From Emiliania huxleyi CCMP1516 (Eukaryota; Haptophyta; Isochrysidales; Noelaerhabdaceae): 64,000 bases of DNA. The notes under the pieces were generated by a model, which saw only the letters and a program-made list of their open reading frames with translations, did not search any database and was not told the origin of the DNA. Position 1 is the first letter of the stretch, and every line of letters starts with the position of its first letter. The stretch covers positions 66,098 through 130,097 of the forward strand of contig NW_005201732.1 of assembly GCF_000372725.1 (NCBI RefSeq), written 5' to 3'. The translations under genes and the position numbers were made by a program. Shown piece by piece: positions 51,861 through 60,963 of this stretch.

Positions 51861-52555
51861 ATGCTGGTCGCGTTTGCCTGCCTCACGGCGGCCCTCGTGG
51901 CGCCAATCCGGCCGCGCTCGTCGGCTCGCGCCGCCACCTCGATGTACGGCGGAATGATGAGCCCCTACCGATTCGAAAACATCGGCCCTTCCCGACTGAA
52001 CACACCGTTCACCTTCGACTCGTCTTCTTCCACCGACCAATACTCACAGCGAATGATGTACGGGATGAGCCCCTATCGCGCGTACGGCGGCGGAGGCGGC
52101 TACGATTACGTCCAGTATCGCCCGGAGCGGTACCGCGGTGGCATGCTTGGAGCGTACGGAGGCGGCGGCATGAGCCGCCTCGGCGGAGGCTGGGGCGGAG
52201 GGTACGGAGGCGGCTACGGCATGAGCCGCTTTGGCGGAGGCTGGGGCGGAGGGTACATGGACTATGAGCCTTGGGAGGGGGGCCTCGGCATGGAATATGG
52301 ACCCTACGACGGCTGGGGCGGCGGCTACATGGATTATGGGGACTATGGCCCGTGGGACGACTTTGGCGGGTTCGGGGGCGGCTACATGGATGGGCCCTGG
52401 GACGATTTTGGCCCCTACGACGAGTGGCATGGCGGCGGATGCGGCGAGCCACGTCTCCTGTCCGCGCCCCGCGAGACGGCGCGTCTCTCACCCGTGTCAC
52501 GACCATAGGTGGCTTTGGCGGCTACGGCGGCGGGTACATGCGGGGCCGATGGTGA
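51861..52555 (+). CDS. Secreted Gly/Tyr/Met-rich repeat protein
   Basis: Exons 51861-52434 and 52509-52555 joined by a GC-AG intron (frame kept, GG repeats continue), 206 residues. The N terminus MLVAFACLTAALVAPIRP looks like a signal peptide. The body is GGWGGGY, GGYMDY, DDFGGFGGGY and MSRFGGGW-type repeats, rich in Gly, Tyr, Met and Asp, ending GGGYMRGRW. Such composition suggests an extracellular, cell-covering or adhesive protein, or a phase-separating one; this is inference. No enzyme motif. The promoter module lies just upstream. Confidence 0.6.
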
Positions 52556-52903
52556 GCGCTGCTCCGAGGTGCTGATCTGTGCGCGGTGGGCGAGGTGGCG
52601 CGATAACGCCGCGGCCGCGCGCATGCGGAGCCAGAGACGTGCACCACAACGTGCACTCTGATTGTGCGGTGCGATGTCTCAGTCTGAACTCTGCTTGAGA
52701 ACACGGGAGGGTGGCGGGTGTGTAAACCGTTCGCAGTAGCTTTGTTGTGTCCTCATGTGCATGTTGTAAAGTGAAAATTCTTTGAGCTAGCCTTAGCTCG
52801 CCCACAGACATCCCGCACACCCGCCACCCGCGAGCCCCGGCCCCGGCCGGGAGAAAGGGGAGTGACAGAGAGCTTGGGAAATGGCCGCAGAAGCCAGAAC
52901 GAG

Positions 52904-53305
52904 GCCGAGCGTTTTTGATCTCTGGATCTGTGGGGGGCCGAGCCGCTTCGGGGTGGCGGGCGGGCGGGCGTTTTTCAGAAAACAAGAGGGGGCCCGGGGG
53001 CCCGGGACCCCACTGGGAGTAGAAAATACGCCCAAGGGGGCCCAAGGAGGCGGCGCGGGGAAGCAGCATCAGGTGAGAGCAGGAAGGATGGCGCTTAGGG
53101 TCGTTTTTGAACAAGGGTTTCCAGGTTTTAGATCAGTATTGGTGTCGGCACACATCCCCACATTGAGGTCAGCGGCGCGCAGTGCCTCTCTCGCAGGCTG
53201 ATTTTGGCTGTTTTCGCGCTTGTTTTTGTTTTCAGTCTAGGGGGCCCGACCCCCTCAGAGGCGGCGGGCGGGCGCCCACAGATCCAGAGATCAAAAACGC
53301 TCGGC
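52904..53305. mobile_element. Inverted-repeat unit with 31-bp arms
   Basis: 52904-52934 (GCCGAGCGTTTTTGATCTCT, then GGATCTGTGGG) is the exact reverse complement of 53275-53305. Beyond the arms the GGCGGGCGGGCG blocks are also mirrored. No target duplication is visible, so it could be a foldback element or two inverted copies of one repeat. Confidence 0.6.
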
Positions 53306-53478
53306 CCGACTTATATGTTATAATCAACGCCAGTTCCCGAGCCGTGCCTAGTGTCGTGCGAGGACTTTGGCGCTTTGTGTATCTCGAGAGCCTGGGCGAA
53401 TTTCTTTTCTAGTCGAGAGTGCGCCCGACAGAGAGAGAGAGAGAGATTTTTAGCAATACCTCAATACCGAACAACTCT

Positions 53479-53890
53479 AACTTGGAGCACTTGGAGTGCA
53501 GTCAGTAACCGCACATCCAGGGCCGGGGGGCTGAGAAGCACACCCAGCGGGCCGGATGATTGGCATCGGGTTGCGGGCAAGAGAGCCCTAGCCCTGGGGG
53601 GTGCGCGGTCGCAGGGCCATAACACGGGTCTTGGAGAGCACTTGGAGTGCAGTTATTAGCCTCACACCCAGGGCCGGGGAGCTGAGAAGCGCACCCAGCG
53701 GGCCGGATGATCGGGATCGGGTTACGGGCAAGAGAGCCCCTAGCCCTGGGGGGTGCGCGGTCGCAGGGCCATAACACGGGTCTCCGAGAGGGCTCCGTGT
53801 ACCGGGTTTCCCCTTAACTGCAGAGCGCCCCCTCTTCCTAGCCCTAGGGGGGTGCGCGTTCGCAGGGCCATAACACGGGTCTCCGAGGGC
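53479..53890. repeat. Tandem ~157-bp repeat, about 2.5 units
   Basis: Units start CTTGGAGCACTTGGAGTGCA or CTTGGAGAGCACTTGGAGTG and contain CCCAGCGGGCCGGATGAT, CGGGTTGCGGGCAAGAGAGC and GGTCGCAGGGCCATAACACG. A third, partial unit (from about 53838) repeats the last part. A single copy lies at 50725-50835. Confidence 0.8.
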
Positions 53891-53989
53891 GTACAGAACG
53901 CTCCGGGTTTCCCTCAGCCGCGGAATTTTTCCACGCGCTTCCTTGGCCCCCCCTAGCAGCAGACCGCACCCCCTCTACTCGGAGCTAGG

Positions 53990-54319
53990 CAGGTGGTGAG
54001 CAACGTGCGGCTGCTGGGGGGGCTGCTGCGGTTCGCCTTCTGCGGCACGTACGACTTGCGCGGCCGCCGCATGCAGCTCACCTTCGAGACGCTCCGAGTG
54101 AGGCTGCTCGGCTTCATCCGCTTCAGCCTCGACATGCGCGAGGGTCGCGGCGTGCGCAGCGTCATTGAGCGGCGTCTGCGCGGCATGCCCAACGAGTACC
54201 GATGGTGCTTCGCCGGCCGACGACGGCTTGTGCGTGGCGCAGGGCACCTCTGGGTCTGTCGCCGTGTGGGTGGCGGCCTGACGGCTTGTCGCCCTCCGAT
54301 CGCCGTTGCTCGAGATTAG
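53990..54319 (+). CDS. Exon-like frame, weakly PAP/fibrillin-like
   Basis: After a good acceptor (CGGAGCTAGGCAG) the frame reads VVSNVRLLGGLLRFAFCGTY, DLRGRRMQLTFETLRVRLLG, then FIRFSLDMREGRG, and stays open to 54319. NV-x, GTYD-x-x-x-RRM and F-x-x-LRVRLLG recall plastid lipid-associated (fibrillin) proteins, but the match is short and I saw no other exon: upstream is tandem repeat. A gene fragment or pseudogene is likely. Confidence 0.25.
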   Translation, partial: QVVSNVRLLGGLLRFAFCGTYDLRGRRMQLTFETLRVRLLGFIRFSLDMREGRGVRSVIERRLRGMPNEYRWCFAGRRRLVRGAGHLWVCRRVGGGLTACRPPIAVARD

Positions 54320-55283
54320 TATATGTGTCAGCGCACAAACTTCTTTCTAAAAATCTCTCTCTCAAACTTCGCCTTTGCGCGCTTGCTGCTCCAACCTGTT
54401 CACACTTTCGTACAGTTGCTGTCAGCCCCTGCATCCTGGAGCACCGGACCCTGGAGCCACACCCGTATAAACCTCGGTTCGACCTCGCGGTACGAACATG
54501 CAGCTTGCAGAAGCATGTGCGATCCTACCTTTTCCCGCATGTCGTCGCACCATCCCATCTCCGTGTACATCTTCGTCCACAATTGAACCGCGTTGCGAAG
54601 GCGCTGACAAGTCACCTCCTCCCTATGAGACATCGGCCTCGGCCCGAGAATCACCGTCACGACTCTCCGACGTCTCCTCATTCTCCGACGCCTCGTCGTG
54701 GAAACGCAAACCAAGCCTTCACCGACTACACCCACAGCTCCATCCTCGTTACCTCGCTCGCACGCGCTCTCTCTCCACCAACGGCCTCAATGTACTGCTC
54801 AGATTCGAGTGCGACTGGTCACGCTCGACCGCCTCGCTAGTCGCCGGCAGGGCGACGACCGCGTGCGGCGCATCGCCGGCCTCTTCGCTCCCGCCGGCGC
54901 CGTCCGTGTCTCCCGGCGGAGGCATCGCGTTTCGAGCCACAACGGACTGCGCGCTCCGCTTTTCGAACCACCAAAACTCGCCGACCCAGGTCCAGGTCCA
55001 GGTCCAGGTCCAACAAGTTTGCGCACGGCCTTCTAGCGCCGCGCGCTGGCCCCGGCTGCGTCCCCGCGCGGCCTGCCCGATGGCGTGGTGCCCGCCCTCC
55101 ACCCACCTCCCCGCGCGGGGCCGCTCCGGGGCGACCCGGGCGCCCTCCGACCAAACTGCTCTATCTACCCTTATAAGTCTCTCGTGTCCGCGCCGACGCT
55201 CTTTTAACGTAGAACGTCCCAGCTGAACACCGCCCGCCACGATCGATCAGTCCACAATCGTCGGCCCGCAGCGACCCGCAGCG
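54320..55283. other. No supported gene
   Basis: Less GC-rich to 54780, then GC-rich. Contains an AGGTCC hexamer repeat near 54988-55012 and the word CTAAAAATCTCTCTC (54348) also present at 7786 and in reverse at 53444. Frames overlap on both strands without family patterns. Confidence 0.35.
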
Positions 55284-55722
55284 ATGGATGCCGCCGCCCC
55301 CCCGGCCCCTACGGCCGACGCGCCGATGCACGACCGGCCTCCGTCGGACGGCTCTCCGGCCTCTCCGGCCGCTGCCGCCCGCGCTGCTGCCGATCCAGTC
55401 CCTCTCACGCTCAGCGATACCCGCACAACCTACGACAACTTTGGTCGCCGGCTTTGGCCAGGTGCAGCCACCACCTGCTTGCCTCCATGTTCACGCTTCG
55501 CGCCCCTCCCCCCCCTCTGACGCCGCCGTATGACCTTAGGTGAGGGGCACGACTACCCGCCTGGAAGGCGCTCTCATCAGCAAGTCACCTCCAGGCACCA
55601 ACTCCTGGGCGTTTACGCTTGACTACGAAACCATGCAGTGGATGCAGCTCGATCAAAACGGCGACGCCAACAGCTGGCCCCTGGGCGAGTTCCTTGCGCT
55701 CAGGATGAGGTGCGAGCCATGA
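55284..55722 (+). CDS. Hypothetical protein, two exons
   Basis: An ATG at 55284 (or 55288 in another frame) opens an Ala/Pro-rich exon ending near 55460 at GGCCAG|GTGCAG. After the acceptor at about 55540 a frame reads VRGTTTRLEGALISKSPPGT and SWAFTLDYETMQWMQLDQNG, which looks like real protein, ending at 55722 unless a further intron follows. I recognise no domain. The phase between exons fits the 55288 frame better. Confidence 0.3.
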
Positions 55723-56460
55723 TGCTCGACTATCAGCGTGCACCAAGTCGCTCACATTCCGTGAGTTCGTCGACGGGCCGAACTCTCCAAGTCGACGGCG
55801 ATCTCGAACTCCGACAACTGGACCGGTGCACCAGCCGCGGAGGACGATGGCTCCCTCGACGACATCCCTTCATCGACGGACGCCTTCACCGCCGCCGGCC
55901 CTGGGCCATCCAGCGCGGCCTCCGACGGCCTGCACGTGATCGAGGTACAGAAACGGTGGCTGCCGCAGCTCACACCCTAATCTATCTCCCTTAGGCACGG
56001 AGCCAACGGAGCCATCGCGCATGCCCGCATCGCGTGCGGCTCCGAGGTCTCCCGCCGAGACCGGCTCGGCGCGGCGCGTGGCCGCACGCCGCCGTTGAAA
56101 AGGCGATAGGAGAGGGGAGAGCGCCGGCCACATCGAGCGAGCGCTGACGTGTAAGGTGTCTGCGCTGCTCCGGTGTGTGTGGGATTATGCCTCCCCCCAT
56201 CTGTGCGGCGAGGTGTTTGCGGTGGGTGCGATGGCCGATCGTGCGCGATGGCCTACCATTGTGCGTGGTGTCGGTGTGTCGGTCGTCCGGAGCGTGTGGC
56301 GGCGCTTTGGCGTGCAGATCCTGCGTCTCTCACTGCCCGCGAACAACAGAGGCGGGTCCGCCGCAGGTCCCCCACTAGTTACTATCATATAACAGTACCC
56401 GGGTAGGAAAAACACAAGCTCGGAAATGCTAGCCTTCTAGCTCAGAGTTGTTGCTCGGAA
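55723..56460. other. No supported gene
   Basis: May contain further exons of the preceding gene (a Ser/Pro-rich frame to about 55990). 56150-56400 has a short frame with CGLCLP and CAWCRC Cys pairs but no recognisable pattern. Confidence 0.3.
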
Positions 56461-57153
56461 ATGCTAGCCATCTCCACGTCCATGTCGTCGCTCACCGTGC
56501 CTCCAATCACCCTCTACACGCACACGGCCTGCCCGTTCGCCCAGCGCGTCGCGATCGCGCTCGAGGCGACCGGGCTGCCCTTCTCAAAAGTCGAGGTGTG
56601 TACGTGCGCCTCACGAAGCGCGAGACGTGGGTACGGTACTCACGGCGTCACACATCTCATCTAGGTGAACCTCTATGGCCGCGGCGGCTTTGACAAGTCG
56701 CAGCTTCGCAGGGTGGAGTCGGACGGCGGGCTGAGACCAAAGGGCTACATCCCAGTCATGGCCATCGGCGACGAGGTGATCCGCGAGAGCTCCACCTGCG
56801 TTGAGCGGGTCGCCGCGCTGAGCGCCACTGCGCCGGGCGCCGTCTCGCTGGAGCCCGAGGATCCCCAGCTAGCGCGAGAGCTCATCCGCCTGTGCGATAC
56901 GCTGCCAAAGGCGCCGCAGTCCGCTGCGCTAGATCAGCTGCTGCGCAAAGCTGACGCCGTCCTCGCGGCGAGGGGCGAGGCAGGTTATCTCGCAGGCAGT
57001 GCCTTCTCGGTCGCCGACGCCTGCTTGCTGCCCTTCCTGCAGCGCGTCGACCTCCCCACGGACGCGGCGGCGCTGCGAGGATACCTGGCCCGCGCGCACG
57101 CCATGCCAGCCTTTTCGCGGACGGTAGTCGATTCGTGGTGGTGGTGGTGGTGA
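56461..57153 (+). CDS. Glutathione S-transferase-like protein
   Basis: Exons 56461-56595 and 56665-57153 (GT-AG intron, phase 0) give 207 residues. N-terminal thioredoxin-like domain: TLYTHTACPFAQRVAIALEA with a CPFAQR site like omega- or dehydroascorbate-reductase-type GSTs, then KGYIPVMAIGDEVIRESSTC, the cis-Pro and glutathione-binding ES element. The C-terminal helical domain has YLAGSAFSVADACLLPFL. The family conjugates or reduces substrates with glutathione. The chain ends in five Trp encoded by a TGG repeat, an odd tail that may reflect microsatellite expansion across an old stop. Confidence 0.8.
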
Positions 57154-57305
57154 GCTCGACGCGCACTGTTAGGTCATGCACATGCCGGTTTTAGTCCGCA
57201 TGTCGGTGTGTATGGTGTGCCATGGCAGGGTATAGAAAACGAGATACACGCGAGATACCACACCGCTCTTTTCGCACAAACTAAATCACTTATCACTGTG
57301 CATTC

Positions 57306-57866
57306 CTAGCAGCCCAGCGCGCAACGGAACCAGGGCCTCCTCTCGAGGAGCGCTCGCTCGAATCCCACCAGCCGCCGCGCGGCCGCAACGGCGGCCTCGG
57401 GCTCGAACGAGCCGGCCGCATCGTGCGGACTGGCGCCTCCCGCTGCGCCGTTCTCGAAGCCAGCGAGGTGGGCTCGCACCAGCCGCGCCATCCGCGCCCT
57501 GGCGGCGTCCCGCTCGACCAGGTAGTACGGGCAGTCCGCTCCGGTGCTCCTCGCGTACTCGGCGTACTCTCGCAGCGTGACCGTCACGTCGTGCGCGAGC
57601 GAGAAGGTGAGGTGGCCATACGCGTCGAGGAGCGTCTCGACGCTGTGCCACCGCTCGCTGCCACGCCAGCCAGTGAGCGTGCCAGCGACCAAGAACGGCT
57701 CTGCACACGCGGCCAATGCTGTGGCATCGTCTGCTGCAAACTCCGAGGCCGACACCCGAGATATGCTGGTCGCAGCGCCTGGGTCGGTCAGGAGCGCTTC
57801 GAACTCCGACTCGCGCGACGCGAGGCCGCGAGCGGTGCTATTGTGCTGGATGGAGCTGCCAAGCAT
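57306..57866 (-). pseudogene. N-terminal part of a cupin/JmjC-type protein, truncated
   Basis: ATG 57866, stop 57306, 186 residues. EPFLVAGTLTGWRGSERWHS, VETLLDAYGHLTFSL and LREYAEYARSTGADCPYYLV follow the opening of cupin_8/JmjC proteins (gift of a W-rich strand, L-x-x-x-YG, Y-x-x-Y, YL-x-D). The iron-binding HxD...H part that should come next is missing; the chain instead ends in an Ala/Arg-rich tail. Either the 3' exons were lost or spliced elsewhere, or the gene is dead. It would not be an active 2-oxoglutarate oxygenase as it stands. Confidence 0.5.
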
Positions 57867-57899
57867 CTGGAGGCGGCGAGCGTGTGCTAGCGGTGCAGG

Positions 57900-57995
57900 C
57901 CGCAGAGCGCGAACTCGCCGTACTGAGCCTAGCGCAGCGCGAACTCGCCGTCTGAGCCTCGTAGCGGAGCGCGAACTCGCCGTCTGAGCCTCGTA
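57900..57995. repeat. GCGCGAACTCGCCGT tandem
   Basis: Three units of about 32-37 bases, each with GCGCGAACTCGCCGTCTGAG and CCTCG/CCTAG spacers. Confidence 0.8.
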
Positions 57996-58099
57996 CGGAG
58001 GAGCTCGAATTTTTTTTTTTCGGTCCCCACGCCGAAACGGGTGCGGCCCTCTTCCGCTGGAGGGCCGCGGTCTTCTCTCTTTTTGGCTCGCCTTCGTGC

Positions 58100-58303
58100 A
58101 TGCTCGAGCCCGTCGCGGTCTCTCTCCTCTTCCTCTCCGCCAGCGTCGCTGCTGTCGCCGTGGCGGGTGCGGCGCTCGCCGCCGCCACCGCCTGCGTCTG
58201 CCACGGCTGCCTGCTGGAACCAGACGAGCCGAGGAGGGAGGCTCATCCTTTCTTCTCGCTCCCCTTCTCAGACCGCACGGACCACGGGATCAGCCTCTCA
58301 TGA
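58100..58303 (+). CDS. Possible upstream ORF overlapping the next start codon
   Basis: A 67-residue frame from ATG 58100 with a strongly hydrophobic start (MLEPVAVSLLFLSASVAAVA). Its TGA (58301-58303) overlaps the ATG of the next gene (58300-58302) as ATGA. It could be a translated leader peptide, or just leader sequence. It follows a poly-T tract at 58009-58020. Confidence 0.25.
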   Translation: MLEPVAVSLLFLSASVAAVAVAGAALAAATACVCHGCLLEPDEPRREAHPFFSLPFSDRTDHGISLS

Positions 58304-60681
58304 CCGGCGAACACTCTGACCTGCAGCGCGGCCTCCTCGCGCCGCCGTCTTCACTCCGCTTCGGGAGCAAGCGGCTCGCCGGAATCGCCGTCCTCGCAGC
58401 ATCCTCCATCGCAGCCATCCTCGTATCGCGCACCTGGGCCATCGTGGCGGTCGCGTTCATCGCAGCGCGCGATCCACAGAGCAGTTCGCAGCTGCAGCAG
58501 CCACAGAGCAGCTCGCAGATGCAGATGCAGCAGCCTCCGCCTTCGCCACCGCCCTGCGCCCGCCAGATCTGGGTCATCCGGCACGGCGAGAAGTCGCCCC
58601 ACCCTGCGCCGGGCTCTCCAGAGGTGCACGGGCTCAACGCGACCGGCTGGAGCCGCGCCTCGCACCTCGCCCGCCTCGTCGAGTCGGGCCACTGGCCGCG
58701 CTTCGTCGCTCTCTTTGCGTCAGACCCGGGCCGGCCGCCTTTTGCCCTGCGAGAGGTGTGCAGGGCAGGCCACTTCCTCCATGTCCGCCCCTCCTCCCTC
58801 TGCAGCGCCGCCGCCCGCGACAGGTGCAGACCGTGCAGCCGCTCGCCGCGCTGCTCGGCCTCCCTGTCAACGACTCGTTTGCCCAGAGCGAGGGCGAGCA
58901 GCTCGCGGCGGCGGCCCTCCTCGCGGCGCGCGACCGCTGCGGCGCCGTCCTACTCAGCTGGGAGCACTGCCGCATCCCCGCGCTGCTGCGGGCGCTGGGC
59001 TGCGGTGCGGAGGTCGAGATGCGGAAGACATTTCCCGCATTCCCCTTCGTATTCCCGCGAGTCGCAGGGATGCTGGGCACCGAGCTCAGCCCCGCGTCTC
59101 CCCACCCCAGGCGCGGAGCACTGTCTCCGCTGCTGGCCCGACGGCGAGTACGACCGAGTCGAGCGGGTCGAGCTGCTGCTGCGGGAGGAGCCGAGCGGTG
59201 CCCTGGCCCCGCCGCCGCCCCCGCCTGGCCTTCCTCCGCAAAAGACCGTCTCGGAGCCTTCTCGGAGCCTTCTCGGAGCCTTCTCGGAGCCTTCTCGGAG
59301 CCTTCTCGGAGCCTTCTCGGAGCCTTCTCGGAACCTGCTCGGACCCTTCCCGCAGGTGCGCCCGCCTGGCGGGTGCGCGCGATGCCGCCGGCGGCCGAGG
59401 GGTTCGGCGGCGACGTGGAGGGGTACCGCGGGTACGAGTGCGTCGACCCGGCGCACGTGGCAACCACGCGGTGCGTGATGCCGGACGGGACAGAGCTGCG
59501 GCCGCCCCTCCGCGGCGAGGCCCCTCGCGTCTTGGACATGGCTTCGGGGCGGGAGGCGGGGCGGGAGGCGGGGCGGGAGGTGGGCCGGCGGGCCGCCGCA
59601 GCACGCGACGCGCCGCGGGGCGAGCCGGCCCTCGCTGCGCCCCGTCCGCCCTTCGACTGCCTTACCCGCGAGGCGTGGGGCGGCGCCAAGCGGGCGTGGT
59701 GCTGCGCGCACGAGAGGCTCGGCTGCGCGGGATTGGGGGCGGCCCTGGCCGAAGGCGGCGGCGGGCTGGCCCCGCCGCGGCTCGAGACTGGCGATCTCGT
59801 GTTTGTGCGCCCCGCCGCCGACGCGTCGGAGCTCGACAAAGCCGGCCCCCATGACCACCTTCCATGTGCTCCAGGCCTCCCCCCTCTCCCCCCACTCTTG
59901 CCACGCGTTTAGCGCAGCCTAACCGCGTCCGCCGCGCGCCCCTCGCCCCGCCCGAGACCGTGACGCGGCCCACCAGGCCATCCTCGCGACGGGGGCGGCG
60001 ACTGTGCTGTGGTGGCGCTCCCACGGCGTCAACGCGTCCAACGAGACGGCACGCGCCGCACACTAGCGCCCGCGCAACTTCGGAACCTTCTCGGAACCTT
60101 CTCGGAACATCCCCGCAGGCATGGCACGTCGCCCTCGCGCAGCGCGACGCGAGCGGTGCCCCTCTCCCGCACTCGTTTTGATGGCGCGCCCCACCCCGTC
60201 GGGGATCACGGCCCGAGAGCTGCGGCTAGGCGCGCTACACTTCGTCGAGGCGACTCCGCCCGCCGTCGTCGTCACGCCGGCGGCCGACTTTTGGCGGCGC
60301 GCCAGCCACGCGACTCTGTACGCCGGCCGCCTCGTCGGCGCGAGGATGCGTGCGCTCGGCGCCGCCGCCACGCAGGCCGCGAGCGCGCAGGCGGGCACGC
60401 CGTACGCGAGCGACTTCGAGCCGCCGCCCGCCAAGTTTTACTGCAGCTCGCTGGTGGAGTGGGCCTTCGGCGTCGCCGCCGGCGAGAAGAGCGTCTTCCT
60501 GCCGCCGGGCCTCACGTTCAAGCTGCTGTTCGAGCCGCTCGGCTTCTGGGAGCGGTACTACCACGGCCTGAACCAGAGCTTGCCGGTCAACGTGAGCGGT
60601 TCCAACCCCACGCTCCTGCTCCACAGCCCGGCGGTCCGTTTCACGACCCTCCGTCCGGAGGACGTCGTGGCGAATCTGTGA
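58300..60681 (+). CDS. Histidine phosphatase - Cys-motif - papain-like (YiiX/C92-type) fusion, membrane-anchored
   Basis: Seven exons join in frame to 589 residues: 58300-58755, 58824-59004, 59111-59197, 59356-59840, 59977-60048, 60119-60155, 60230-60681. Donors are GT or GC, acceptors AG|G. Residues 25-55 are a membrane anchor (LAGIAVLAASSIAAILVSRT). Next is a histidine-phosphatase domain: IWVIRHGEKSPHP (RHG), QTVQPLAALLG, VLLSWEHCRIPALL (second His) and WPDGEYDRVERVELLL. The middle has CLTREAWGGAKRAWCC and LGC, a Cys motif I recall from haptophyte and dinoflagellate proteins (unverified). The end is a permuted papain-like fold: GDLVFV, AWHVALAQ (His), HFVEATPPAVVVTPAADFW and FYCSSLVEWAF (Cys). 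Without the in-frame stops being spliced out the chain breaks at 60064 and 60178. Likely a secretory-pathway or surface protein; substrates unknown. Confidence 0.65.
59244..59352 (+). repeat. 11-nt tandem repeat in an intron of the phosphatase fusion gene
   Basis: About nine units of CTCGGAGCCTT, period 11, ending CTCGGAACCTG and CTCGGACCCTT before the acceptor CCCGCAG at 59355. A shorter array of CTCGGAACCTT lies at 60079-60110. Confidence 0.9.
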
Positions 60682-60963
60682 CGGACACTGCGACATTGCG
60701 ACTACGTCAGTCAAAAAGTAAAAGATGACAGGGCCACGGTGTTGTCATGGGTGTTCTGTTGTGAGCGCGGAGATCGAACACTAGAGAGACGCGTGGGGCG
60801 GCTGTGGCCTGTGGAGCGCGGTGGCGCATGATATGAAAATGATTGTATTGAATGATGGGTCAAAGTGAATAATCGGCATGTGTGTACGGCTCTATGGGGG
60901 CATAGCGGCGGCCTCGTCCGCCTCCGTCCGCGAGGTGCTGCTCGTGTACACACGCGCCTCTCT
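60682..60963. other. Intergenic between convergent genes
   Basis: Shared 3' flank of the fusion gene (+) and the pherophorin-like gene (-). Lower GC; nothing else seen. Confidence 0.4.

Noticed and set aside
54838..55154. GPGPGP-type minus-strand protein at the AGGTCC repeat
   Set aside because: Low-complexity translation of a six-base repeat; no flanking protein-like sequence.
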